A stretch of DNA of 64,000 bases from Microbacterium commune (GTDB lineage: Bacteria > Actinomycetota > Actinomycetes > Actinomycetales > Microbacteriaceae): the NCBI RefSeq assembly GCF_014836945.1, contig NZ_JACSPX010000002.1, positions 88,353 through 152,352 of the forward strand, read 5' to 3'. Positions within the stretch are counted from its first letter, which is position 1. Each line of letters starts with the position of its first letter. The translations under genes were made by a program, and so were the position numbers. This document shows positions 36,649 to 44,976 of this stretch, piece by piece. Below the pieces are notes generated by a model. The model did not search any database, had not been told where the DNA came from, and worked only from the letters and a program-made list of their open reading frames with translations.

Positions 36649-38534
36649 GCTGTCTCCTGTTCGCTGACTCGTGCCACGGGCTGGTCCCGTCGCACCTGAT
36701 CGCCGAGGGCGACCAGCAGGTGCACCGTGCCGTCGTGGGGCGCGAGCACCGGATGCTCCATCTTCATCGCCTCGATGGAGACGAGCGGGTCTCCCGCTCG
36801 CACCATGTCGCCGTCCGCGACGTGGACCGCCACGATGCTGCCGGGCATCGGTGCCCGGCCCTCGGGCCGGCTGGGCGCTGATGCGCGTTCGCGCTCGGCG
36901 AGACGGCGTCGCATGCGCTCCCGACGCGAGAGCGGACGCAGGCGCGTCGTCATGCCGTCGGCGAAGACCCAGACGGCGCCGTCATCGTCGACGGCCGTCG
37001 GGATGCCGTGCGCGTACGCTGTCGGCGCCTCGACGATGGTGTCGTCATCGGTGACGAACGCGATCGGCGGCGGCGCCGCCGAGCCTCCGATGCGCCAGCC
37101 CGGCAGCTCGTGCCAGATGTCGGCGGCGGAGGGACGACGGCCGAGCGGGGCGGCCTGCGCGGCAGCCGCGAGCATCGCGGGTGTCGGCTGCGGAGCGGTG
37201 AACGGCAGCATCGTCTCGATCAGACCCGTGTCGAGGTCGCCGCGACGCACCCGGTCGTCGCGGATCAGAGCGCGCAGGAATGCGATGTTCGTCTCGACGC
37301 CCAGGACGACCGTGCGGGCCAGCGCGGCGTCCAGACGACGCAGCGCGGTCAACCGGTCAGCACCGTACGCGATGACCTTCGCGATCATCGGATCGTAGAA
37401 GCCGCTGATCTCCGAACCGGTCTCGATCGCGGCATCCACGCGCACATCGCGCGGAGGATCGAACAGCAGGACGCGTCCGGTGGACGGCAGGAACCCTCTC
37501 TCGGGCGATTCCGCGTACACCCTCGCCTCGACGGCGTGACCGCGCACGGCCGGGGGCGCCTCGATCGCGCCTCCGGCGGCGATGTGCAGCTGCAGGGCGA
37601 CCAGGTCGAGGCCGGTCACCTCCTCGGTGACGGGATGCTCGACCTGGAGACGGGTGTTCATCTCGATGAAGAACACGTCGTCCACGGCATCCGCCTCGAC
37701 GAGGAACTCCACCGTGCCCGCGCCGACGTACTCGACGCTCGTCGCCGCGGCCACCGCAGCGTCGAGCAGGCGACGGCGCACGGCGTGGGGGAGGGTGGCG
37801 GCCGGCGCCTCCTCGATGACCTTCTGATGACGCCGCTGCAGCGTGCATTCGCGCTCGCCCAGGGCAATGACCGTGCCGTGCGTGTCGCCGAAGACCTGCA
37901 CCTCGATATGCCGTGGTCGCTGCACGAGGCGCTCGAGCACCATCGCGTCGTCGCCGAAAGCCGCGGTCGCCACGCGGCGCGCGGTCGCGAGCGCTCCGGC
38001 GAGCTCGTCGCCCGAGCGGACGATCTCCATCCCCTTGCCGCCGCCGCCCGCACTGGGCTTCACGAGCAGCGGATAGCCGACCTCGTCGGCGCGAGCCCGG
38101 ATCTCGTCCTCATCCATGCCCGCGGCGGTGAACCCCGGAACCACGGGCACGCCGTGGAGCGCGACGTGGTCGCGCGCGGTCGCCTTGTCGCCCATGATCT
38201 CGAGCGCGCGCTCGCCGGGGCCGACGAAGATCACACCGGCGGCGGCGCATGCGCGGGCCAGCTGAACGCTCTCGGAGAGGAAGCCGTACCCGGGGTGGAT
38301 GGCCTGGGCCCCGGATGCCGCCGCGGCGGCCATGATGGCGGCGACGTTCAGGTACGAGTCCGACGCGGCGGAGCCGCCGATGTGCACGGCCTGGTCGGCC
38401 TCCTGCACGTGCGGTGCGTGCGCGTCGGCGTCGCTGTACACGGCGACGCTGCGCATTCCGAGCTCGCGCAGAGTGCGGATGATGCGGCGGGCGATCTCGC
38501 CACGGTTGGCGACGAGGACGGTGTCGATGGTCAT
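36645..38534 (-). CDS. accA1: Acyl-CoA carboxylase alpha subunit (biotin carboxylase + biotin carrier)
   Basis: A 629-residue fusion. The biotin carboxylase domain spans about 1-445 with VLVANRGEIARRI, the ATP-grasp loop SAGGGGKGM and the EMNTRLQVEHPVTE active-site strand. A linker and the BCCP domain (about 560-629) carry the biotinylation motif IEAMKMEHPV, with the target Lys. With the adjacent carboxyltransferase it would form methylcrotonyl-CoA carboxylase or a related acyl-CoA carboxylase. The ATG at 38534 is 5 bases after the beta stop; a GTG at 38543 overlapping that stop is also possible. Confidence 0.94.
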   Translation of the reverse strand: MTIDTVLVANRGEIARRIIRTLRELGMRSVAVYSDADAHAPHVQEADQAVHIGGSAASDSYLNVAAIMAAAAASGAQAIHPGYGFLSESVQLARACAAAGVIFVGPGERALEIMGDKATARDHVALHGVPVVPGFTAAGMDEDEIRARADEVGYPLLVKPSAGGGGKGMEIVRSGDELAGALATARRVATAAFGDDAMVLERLVQRPRHIEVQVFGDTHGTVIALGERECTLQRRHQKVIEEAPAATLPHAVRRRLLDAAVAAATSVEYVGAGTVEFLVEADAVDDVFFIEMNTRLQVEHPVTEEVTGLDLVALQLHIAAGGAIEAPPAVRGHAVEARVYAESPERGFLPSTGRVLLFDPPRDVRVDAAIETGSEISGFYDPMIAKVIAYGADRLTALRRLDAALARTVVLGVETNIAFLRALIRDDRVRRGDLDTGLIETMLPFTAPQPTPAMLAAAAQAAPLGRRPSAADIWHELPGWRIGGSAAPPPIAFVTDDDTIVEAPTAYAHGIPTAVDDDGAVWVFADGMTTRLRPLSRRERMRRRLAERERASAPSRPEGRAPMPGSIVAVHVADGDMVRAGDPLVSIEAMKMEHPVLAPHDGTVHLLVALGDQVRRDQPVARVSEQETA

Positions 38535-38539
38535 GGCGA

Positions 38540-40093
38540 TCACATCCGGAAGAGGCCGAAGCGCGGGGCGGGCAGGGGCGTGCGGGAGACGACGTCGAGC
38601 GCGAGGCCGAGCAGGTCGCGGGTCTGGTCGGGATCGACGATCCCGTCGTCCCACAGCCGCGCTGTGGCGTAGTAGGGCTCGCCCTGGGCCTCGTACTGGC
38701 TGCGGACGGGCATCTCGAAGTCGGCCCGCTGCTCGGGGGTCCACGGTGTCCCGGCCGCGGCGAGCTGATCCTCCTTCACCGTGGCGAGGACGGATGCCGC
38801 CTGCGCACCGCCCATCACCGAGATGCGGCTGGACGGCCAGCTCCACAGGAACCGCGGCGAGTACGCCCGGCCGCACATGGAGTAGTTGCCGGCCCCGAAT
38901 GAGCCGCCGATGATGACGGTCAGCTTCGGCACGCGGGTGGTGGCGACCGCGGCCACCATCTTCGCCCCGTCCTTCGCTATTCCCCCTGCCTCCGCGTCCG
39001 TGCCGACCATGAACCCCGTGATGTTCTGCAGGAACAGCAGGGGGATGCCGCGCTGATCGCAGAGCTCGATGAAGTGCGCGCCCTTCTGCGCGGATTCGCT
39101 GAACAGCACACCGTTGTTCGCGATGATGCCGACGGGGTGGCCGTGCAGCCGGGCGAACGCGGTGACCAGGGTCGTGCCGTACTCGGGCTTGAACTCGCTG
39201 ACGCTGTCGGCGTCGACGAGCCGGTCGATGACCTCGTGCACGTCGTAGGCGGCGTTGACGTCGACGGGCACGACGTCGTAGAGGCTTCCGGTCTCCGCCG
39301 GAGCGATGCTCGGCTCGACCTGCCAGGCCGGCTGCGCCGGCTGAGGCAGGGTGGCGACGATGTCACGGAGGATCTCGATGGCGTGCTCGTCGTCGTCGGC
39401 CAGGTGGTCGACGACCCCGGATCGACGGGCGTGCAGCTCTCCCCCGCCCAGCTCCTCCGCCGTGACGATCTCGCCGATCGCGGCCTTCACCAGCGGCGGA
39501 CCGCCGAGGAAGATGGTGCCCTGGCCCCGCACGATCACGGTCTGGTCGCTCATGGCGGGCACGTACGCGCCGCCCGCGGTGCACGAGCCCAGCACCGCCG
39601 CCAGCTGCGGGATGCCGGCGGCGGACATGCGCGCCTGGTTGAAGAAGATGCGTCCGAAATGGTCGCGGTCGGGGAACACCTCATCCTGTCTTGGAAGGAA
39701 GGCTCCGCCCGAGTCGACCAGGTAGAGGCACGGCAGGCGATTCTCGAGTGCGATCTCCTGAGCACGCAGGTGCTTCTTCACCGTCATCGGGAAGTAGGTG
39801 CCGCCCTTGACGGTCGCGTCGTTGCAGACCACCATCACGTGCCGCCCGTGCACGAGCCCGATGCCGGCGATCACCCCGGCCCCCGGCGCCTCGTCACCGT
39901 ACAGTCCGTGCGCAGCCAGAGGGGCGACCTCGATGAAGGGGCTGCCCTCGTCGAGCAGCCGATCGACGCGATCACGCGGCAGCATCTTGCCTCGAGCGAC
40001 ATGCCGTTCGCGGGAGCGCTGCGGACCGCCGAGTGCCGCGGCGGCGAGGCGCTTGCGCAGCTCTTCGGCGAGAGCCTGCTGGGTGACCGGCAT
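38540..40093 (-). CDS. accD1: Acyl-CoA carboxylase beta subunit (methylcrotonyl-CoA type)
   Basis: A 517-residue carboxyltransferase with the two crotonase-like halves. Motifs include [14 protein letters not shown] and the [10 protein letters not shown] oxyanion segment in the first half, and [10 protein letters not shown] and [16 protein letters not shown] in the second. The GSFGAGNY and [15 protein letters not shown] segments favour methylcrotonyl- or geranyl-CoA carboxylase over propionyl-CoA carboxylase. As the first gene of the minus-strand operon it faces the TetR gene over the operator pair. AAGGAGGA lies before the ATG at 40093. Confidence 0.93.
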   Translation of the reverse strand: MPVTQQALAEELRKRLAAAALGGPQRSRERHVARGKMLPRDRVDRLLDEGSPFIEVAPLAAHGLYGDEAPGAGVIAGIGLVHGRHVMVVCNDATVKGGTYFPMTVKKHLRAQEIALENRLPCLYLVDSGGAFLPRQDEVFPDRDHFGRIFFNQARMSAAGIPQLAAVLGSCTAGGAYVPAMSDQTVIVRGQGTIFLGGPPLVKAAIGEIVTAEELGGGELHARRSGVVDHLADDDEHAIEILRDIVATLPQPAQPAWQVEPSIAPAETGSLYDVVPVDVNAAYDVHEVIDRLVDADSVSEFKPEYGTTLVTAFARLHGHPVGIIANNGVLFSESAQKGAHFIELCDQRGIPLLFLQNITGFMVGTDAEAGGIAKDGAKMVAAVATTRVPKLTVIIGGSFGAGNYSMCGRAYSPRFLWSWPSSRISVMGGAQAASVLATVKEDQLAAAGTPWTPEQRADFEMPVRSQYEAQGEPYYATARLWDDGIVDPDQTRDLLGLALDVVSRTPLPAPRFGLFRM

Positions 40094-40135
40094 CGCGGGT
40101 CCTCCTTGACCGTTGCGGAAAAAATGCGCCAGACA

Positions 40136-40153
40136 GGTTAGTGTTCACTAACC
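40136..40153. promoter_or_regulatory. TetR-type operator, near-perfect 18-bp palindrome
   Basis: GGTTAGTG-TT-CACTAACC: 8-base arms and a 2-base centre, in the 92-base gap between the divergent accD1 and tetR genes. It overlaps the region where the carboxylase promoter would sit. The size and symmetry fit a TetR dimer site. The protein encoded alongside is the natural binder. Confidence 0.75.
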
Positions 40154-40164
40154 CCGGCAATTCA

Positions 40165-40182
40165 GGTTAGCGAGGATTAACC
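40165..40182. promoter_or_regulatory. Second, half-conserved TetR operator next to tetR start
   Basis: GGTTAGCGAGGATTAACC keeps the outer GGTTA and TAACC of the upstream palindrome at the same 18-base spacing, but the inner positions have decayed. Its centre is 29 bases from the first site, and its right end lies only 3 bases before the tetR ATG, suggesting autorepression at or near the transcription start. Confidence 0.55.
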
Positions 40183-40185
40183 GAA

Positions 40186-40782
40186 ATGACAACGGCCGTC
40201 ACGCCGCGCAACCGCGCCAAAGCCGAGCGCACCGATGCGATCCTCGTCGCGGCCGCCGAGCTGTTCGGCGCACGGGGGTACTCATGCGTCAGTCTGGAAG
40301 ACATCGGCGCCGCCGTGGGCGTCTCGGGCCCTGCCGTGTACCGTCACTTCGCGGGCAAGCAGGCGCTCCTGGGCGCCCTGCTCATCGGCGTGAGCGAAGA
40401 CCTCGTCGCCGGTGGCACGGCTGTCGTGCGGGACGCGACCGACGAACGCACGCGCATGGCGATGCTCGTGGACTTCCACGTCGACTTCGCGCTACGCAAC
40501 GCCGCCGTCATCCGCGTGCAGGACCGCGACCTCTCGCACCTGTCCGAGGAGTCGCAGTCGGACGTGCGGCGGCTGCAGCGGGCGTACATCGGGCTGTGGA
40601 TCGATGCGCTCGGCTCTCTCGTCGCGGGCGAGCGGGACCAGCTGCGTCTGCGTGTGCAGGCGTGCTTCGGGCTGCTGAACTCCACCCCGCACAGCACCTC
40701 GGCCGCCCTGCGCGAGCACGCCGACACCGCGCGCGTGCTCGCCTCGATGGCGTTGGCCGCCCTCACCGCCGGCGCGGACTGA
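40186..40782 (+). CDS. TetR-family repressor of the acyl-CoA operon
   Basis: A 198-residue TetR regulator. The N-terminal HTH covers about residues 15-60 (AILVAAAELFGARG, then VSGPAVYRHFAGK). The C-terminal helical domain (about 70-198) would bind an acyl-CoA or related effector. It is divergent from the carboxylase-dehydrogenase operon and flanked by two operator-like palindromes, in the position of the branched-chain keto-acid regulator seen in mycobacteria. Effector and regulon are inferred. No Shine-Dalgarno site is seen; the ATG may be leaderless. Confidence 0.88.
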   Translation: MTTAVTPRNRAKAERTDAILVAAAELFGARGYSCVSLEDIGAAVGVSGPAVYRHFAGKQALLGALLIGVSEDLVAGGTAVVRDATDERTRMAMLVDFHVDFALRNAAVIRVQDRDLSHLSEESQSDVRRLQRAYIGLWIDALGSLVAGERDQLRLRVQACFGLLNSTPHSTSAALREHADTARVLASMALAALTAGAD

Positions 40783-40833
40783 CCGCGCGCGCGTGGCCGT
40801 CTCGCGCCGACGGAGCAGGCCCCGCTCGATGCG

Positions 40834-42198
40834 TCAGTACAGCAGAGCCCTGCCCGGCTGCTCGAGGATGTCGGCGACGTCCTTGAGGAAGCGCGCACCC
40901 TCGGCCCCGTCGACGAGTCGGTGGTCGAACGACAGGCTCAGCGTCATCATCTGACGCAGGGCGATCTCGCCACGGTGCTCCCACGGCTGACGGCGCACCG
41001 CCCCCACGGCGAGGATCCCGGACTGGCCTGGCGGGAGGATCGGCGTGCCCGCATCGATGCCGAAGACGCCGATGTTGGTGATCGAGAAGGTGCCGCCGGC
41101 GAGTTCGGCCGGGCTGGTCCGGCCGGCTCGTGCCGTCTGCGTGAGCTGGGCGAGGGCGTCGGCCATTCCGGTGAGCGAGAGCCGCTCGGCGTCGCGGATG
41201 ATGGGCACGATCAGGCCTCGCTCGGTCGCTGCGGCGATGCCGAGGTCGACGAAGTGATTGTGCACGATCTCACCGGCGGCCTCATCCCACGTCGCGTTCA
41301 GCGACGGGTTGCGCCCGAGGGCGAGAGCCACCGCCTTCGCGATCACCACGAGCGGCCCGATGCGGTGCTCGGCGAGCGACCTGTCGCCCTTCAGCTGGTC
41401 GATCAGCTCCATCGTCGCCGTGACGTCGACGGTGTGGAAGGTGGTGACGTGCGGAGCCGTGAACGCGCTGTGCACCATCGCCTGAGCGGTGTGCTTGCGC
41501 ACACCCTTGATCGGGACCCGGGTCTGGGCCCGCTCCCCCGACGCCGCAGCGGGCGGTGCAGGCGAGAAGACGGGCGCCGTCTCGACGGCGATCGCACCGG
41601 TCGCACCGGTCCGCTCGGCATAGGCATCCACGTCCGCACGGGTGATGACCCGGTCGCCGATCTCGGCGGCGACGAGCGCGAGATCGACGCCGAGACGCTT
41701 CGCGTGGGCGCGCACGGGAGGAGTCGAACGGGGCCGCTCCCCCACCACCGGCTCGGCGACGCTCGGCGGAAGCACATCGTGCGGGGCGGCCACGAGCACG
41801 TCGGCGTCGGCCGCGGCCGCGGGAGTCGCTCCGCCTCTGCGAGCCCGTCTGGCCGGACGCTGCCCGGATGCCGGAGCTGCGCCGTATCCCACCAGGTTGG
41901 GCTGCGCCTTCTCCTGAGCAGCGGCTTCGGCGGGCGCCGCGGGCGTCCGGGGCTCTTCGCCGGCGACGTCGAAGGCGATCAGCGGGGCGCCGACCGCGAC
42001 GGTGTCGCCCGCGGCGGCGTGCAGCGTGGCGACGGTGCCCTCGTACGGCGAGGGCAGCTCGACGACGGCCTTGGCGGTCTCGACCTCGGCGAGTGTCTGA
42101 TTCAGCGCGACGGCGTCACCCGGCTGCACGAGCCACTGCACCACCTCGGCCTCGGTCAGCCCTTCGCCCAGGTCGGGCAGGCGGAATTCGGCGTTCAT
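40834..42198 (-). CDS. bkdC: Branched-chain 2-oxoacid dehydrogenase E2 (dihydrolipoyl acyltransferase)
   Basis: A 454-residue E2. One lipoyl domain (about 1-80) has the lipoyl-lysine in EVETAKAVV (Lys43). A Pro/Ala linker leads to the peripheral-subunit-binding domain (about 165-205, RAHAKRLGVDL). The acetyltransferase core (about 225-454) ends with the active site SFDHRLVDGAEGARF. The complex transfers acyl groups from branched-chain 2-oxoacids to CoA. No E3 gene (dihydrolipoamide dehydrogenase) is in the window. The ATG follows the E1 beta stop in ATGA. It is convergent with tetR. Confidence 0.93.
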   Translation of the reverse strand: MNAEFRLPDLGEGLTEAEVVQWLVQPGDAVALNQTLAEVETAKAVVELPSPYEGTVATLHAAAGDTVAVGAPLIAFDVAGEEPRTPAAPAEAAAQEKAQPNLVGYGAAPASGQRPARRARRGGATPAAAADADVLVAAPHDVLPPSVAEPVVGERPRSTPPVRAHAKRLGVDLALVAAEIGDRVITRADVDAYAERTGATGAIAVETAPVFSPAPPAAASGERAQTRVPIKGVRKHTAQAMVHSAFTAPHVTTFHTVDVTATMELIDQLKGDRSLAEHRIGPLVVIAKAVALALGRNPSLNATWDEAAGEIVHNHFVDLGIAAATERGLIVPIIRDAERLSLTGMADALAQLTQTARAGRTSPAELAGGTFSITNIGVFGIDAGTPILPPGQSGILAVGAVRRQPWEHRGEIALRQMMTLSLSFDHRLVDGAEGARFLKDVADILEQPGRALLY

Positions 42199-43220
42199 CG
42201 CTCGTCTCCCTTCGCGTCGGCTGCGCTCAGGCTGTGCGGACGATCGAGCACGCGGTCGACGGCGTCGAGGATGCGGTCCAGGTCGGGCAGGTGGAACTGC
42301 TCGAGCTTCGCGGGCGGATAGGGGATGTCGTGCCCCGTGACGCGCACGGGTGCCGCCTCGAGGTACTCGAAGCAGTACTCCGTGATGCTCGCGATGACCT
42401 CCGCGGCCACACCCGCCTCACGGGATGCCTCGTGCGCCACCACCACGCGACCCGTGCGCCGCACGGAAGCGCAGACCGTCTCGTAGTCGACGGGCGAGAG
42501 CGAGCGCAGGTCGATGACCTCGAGCGACACACCCTCGTCCTCCGCTGCGGCGGCCGCGTCGAGGGCGGTGCCCACCATCGCGCCGTAGGTGATGATCGTG
42601 GCATCCGTTCCGTGACGCACGACGCGAGCCAGACCCATCGGAGGAGCGTCGGCGAGCGGTGCGGTGAGGTCGACCTCGCCCTTGTGGTGGTACAGCCGCT
42701 TCGGTTCGAAGAACAGCACCGGATCGTCGCAGGCGATCGCCTGCCGCAGGCAGCGGTACGCGTCCTGCGGGTCGGAGACCGCGATCACCCGCAGTCCTGC
42801 GGTGTGCACGAAGTACGCCTCGGGAGACTCCGAATGGTGCTCGGCCGCGCCGATGCCGCCCGCCCAGGGCACGCGGATCGTGATCGGCATCTTCACCCGG
42901 CCCTGGGTGCGGTAGTGCAGCTTCGCGACCTGCGAGACGATCTGGTCGAACGCGGGGTAGATGAATCCGTCGAACTGGATCTCGACCACCGGACGGTAGC
43001 CGCGGAACGCGAGCCCGACCGCGGTTCCGACGATGCCCGACTCCGCGAGCGGCGTGTCGATGACCCGCTTCGCGCCGAACTCGTCCTTCAGCCCGTCGGT
43101 GATGCGGAACACACCGCCCAGCGTGCCGATGTCCTCGCCCATCAGCACGACCTTCTCGTCGTCGAGCATCGCCTGCCGCAGGCCCGCGTTCAGCGCCTTG
43201 CCCATCGTCATCCGGCTCAT
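42195..43220 (-). CDS. bkdB: Branched-chain 2-oxoacid dehydrogenase E1 beta
   Basis: A 341-residue transketolase-like E1 beta subunit. Familiar features are VLMGEDIGTLGGVF, DTPLAESGIVGTAVG (cofactor-contacting Glu) and the PWAGGIGAAEHHSESPEA region. It pairs with E1 alpha to bind thiamine diphosphate and decarboxylate the branched-chain 2-oxoacid. The ATG at 43220 is one base after the alpha stop and has GAGGAAG upstream; an ATG at 43211 is a weaker choice. Confidence 0.94.
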   Translation of the reverse strand: MSRMTMGKALNAGLRQAMLDDEKVVLMGEDIGTLGGVFRITDGLKDEFGAKRVIDTPLAESGIVGTAVGLAFRGYRPVVEIQFDGFIYPAFDQIVSQVAKLHYRTQGRVKMPITIRVPWAGGIGAAEHHSESPEAYFVHTAGLRVIAVSDPQDAYRCLRQAIACDDPVLFFEPKRLYHHKGEVDLTAPLADAPPMGLARVVRHGTDATIITYGAMVGTALDAAAAAEDEGVSLEVIDLRSLSPVDYETVCASVRRTGRVVVAHEASREAGVAAEVIASITEYCFEYLEAAPVRVTGHDIPYPPAKLEQFHLPDLDRILDAVDRVLDRPHSLSAADAKGDER

Positions 43221-43221
43221 C

Positions 43222-44334
43222 TCAGGCTTCCTCGAACGATGCCAGGTACGCGGCGTACTCGTCGCGCTGACGCTCGAGACCGGAGTGCGGCTCGGCGTAC
43301 ACGCGATCGAACACGGCGAGAGCGGGCCGGGTCTGCATCCCGATGCATGCGGCACGCATCTTCCGCGCGACGTCGTCGGCGGTCTGCTGCACGGACTCGA
43401 GGTGCTCGTCCGTCAGCTCCCCGACGGCGCGCAGATGCGCCTCCACACGCGCGATCGGGTCACGATCGCGCCACACGGCGAGCTCGGTGTCGTCGCGGTA
43501 GCGCTTCGGATCGTCTGCCGTCGTGTGCGGGCCCATGCGGTAGGTCACCGCCTCCAGATACGCGGGGCCCTTGCCGGAGCGCGCGTGATCGAGCGCCCAG
43601 CGCATCGCCGCCATGCAGGCGAGCACGTCGTTGCCGTCGACGCGCAGGCTGGGGATGCCGAATCCGGGCGCCCGGCCTGCCAGTGGATACTGCGACTGCA
43701 GTCCGACCGGTTCGGAGATCGCCCAGTGGTTGTTCTGGCAGACGAACACCACCGGAGCACGGTACGACGATGCGAAGATCATCGCCTCGTTGACGTCACC
43801 CTGGCTGGTGGCGCCGTCGCCGAAGTAGGTGACGGCGACCTCGTCGGCGCCGTCATGCAGGATCCCCATGCCGTAACCCACCGCGTGCAGGGTCTGGGCG
43901 CCGATGATGATCTGCAGCGGCGCGATGCCGAGCCGTGCGGGGTCGTACGCCGCGCCCTCCTCGCCGCGCCACATCCGCACGTAGTCGCCCGGCTCGGCGC
44001 CGCGGGTGTACATCACGCCGGTCTCGCGGTAGCTGGGGAACACGAAGTCGTTGGGCGCGAGCGCACGGCCGGTGCCGATCTGCGCCGCCTCCTGTCCGTT
44101 GCACGGCGCCCACAGCCCGAGCTGACCCTGACGCTGCAGCGCCACGCCCTCGGAGTCGATGCGCCGCAGCACCACCATGTCGCGGTGCAGCTCGCGCATC
44201 GCCACGTAGTCGATGTCGTCGATCCAGCGGTCGAGCTGGGGGTTCGGCACGCGGGTGCCGTCCGGAGCGATGATGCGCTCGGTGAGTTCGAGATCGTTCT
44301 GTGCGTCGACGATCGGGCTGGTGTTCGGTGACAT
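43222..44334 (-). CDS. bkdA: Branched-chain 2-oxoacid dehydrogenase E1 alpha
   Basis: A 370-residue E1 alpha subunit. The thiamine-diphosphate motif spans GDGATSQGDVNEAM to the VCQNNHWAIS block, and YRETGVMYTRG and YRMGPHTTADD are also characteristic. The last of these fits branched-chain rather than pyruvate E1. It leads the operon E1 alpha-E1 beta-E2. The ATG at 44334 is preceded by a purine-rich AGGAGG-like site. A 6-bp hairpin sits in the leader. The divergent Lrp/AsnC gene is the expected regulator. Confidence 0.94.
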   Translation of the reverse strand: MSPNTSPIVDAQNDLELTERIIAPDGTRVPNPQLDRWIDDIDYVAMRELHRDMVVLRRIDSEGVALQRQGQLGLWAPCNGQEAAQIGTGRALAPNDFVFPSYRETGVMYTRGAEPGDYVRMWRGEEGAAYDPARLGIAPLQIIIGAQTLHAVGYGMGILHDGADEVAVTYFGDGATSQGDVNEAMIFASSYRAPVVFVCQNNHWAISEPVGLQSQYPLAGRAPGFGIPSLRVDGNDVLACMAAMRWALDHARSGKGPAYLEAVTYRMGPHTTADDPKRYRDDTELAVWRDRDPIARVEAHLRAVGELTDEHLESVQQTADDVARKMRAACIGMQTRPALAVFDRVYAEPHSGLERQRDEYAAYLASFEEA

Positions 44335-44379
44335 CGGCGTCCTCCTGACGTGGCGGCCTTCGTGGGGCGTGCACGGCTT

Positions 44380-44397
44380 CCCGACTGCTGTGTCGGG
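44380..44397. other. Hairpin in the bkdA leader
   Basis: CCCGAC-TGCTGT-GTCGGG, a perfect 6-bp stem with 6-base loop, 46 bases upstream of the bkdA ATG. No T-run follows. It may be a protein site, an mRNA structure or chance. Confidence 0.3.
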
Positions 44398-44502
44398 CTT
44401 CCTCGAATGCTACGTCGGCCTGGCACCCCGCTCAAGCATGTTCACGATCCCTGAGCAGGTTGCCCAATCCGGGGGCGATCCGCCCTGCTATCGTGTGGCA
44501 CT

Positions 44503-44976
44503 ATGCCCGTCCTGGATCGCACAGACCTCGAACTGCTCACCGCCCTCGCGGAAGACCCCCGCACCACCGTGGTGAAGCTGGCCGACCGCCTCCGACTGTC
44601 TCGCAACACGATCCAGGCCCGGATGGCCCGGCTCGAGCAGACCGGTGTGTTCGAGTCGTATGAGCGCTCGTTCTCCACCGAGGTGCTGGGATTCCCCCTG
44701 CAGGCGTTCATCAGCATCGGCGTGCGGCAGACGGAGCTGCCGCGGATCATCGCCGAGCTGGCACGCGTTCCCGAGATCGTGCAGGCGCACGGCCTGAGCG
44801 GGTCGATCGATCTGCTCGCCCGCGTCGCGTGCCGCGACGCCCGTCACCTGTTCGACACCGACGCCAGGATCCTGTCGATCGACGGCGTCGAGCGCACCGA
44901 GACCTCGCTGGCCATGGGCGAGGTCATCCCCTTCCGGGTGGCCGGGCTCATCGGCCTCGCACGACGGGAAGTCTGA
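44503..44976 (+). CDS. Lrp/AsnC-family regulator (BkdR-like)
   Basis: A 157-residue feast/famine regulator. The winged HTH is residues about 5-60 (LTALAEDPRTTVVKLADRL, RNTIQARMARLE) and the RAM ligand-binding domain is about 68-150. It is divergent from the bkdABC operon across 168 bases and likely senses branched-chain amino acids or their oxoacids to activate it, as BkdR does in other bacteria. Its last 29 bases overlap the end of the convergent alpha/beta hydrolase. Confidence 0.91.
   Translation: MPVLDRTDLELLTALAEDPRTTVVKLADRLRLSRNTIQARMARLEQTGVFESYERSFSTEVLGFPLQAFISIGVRQTELPRIIAELARVPEIVQAHGLSGSIDLLARVACRDARHLFDTDARILSIDGVERTETSLAMGEVIPFRVAGLIGLARREV

Noticed and set aside
37008..38672. 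Long plus-strand frame opposite the biotin carboxylase
   Set aside because: Shadow frame without motifs.
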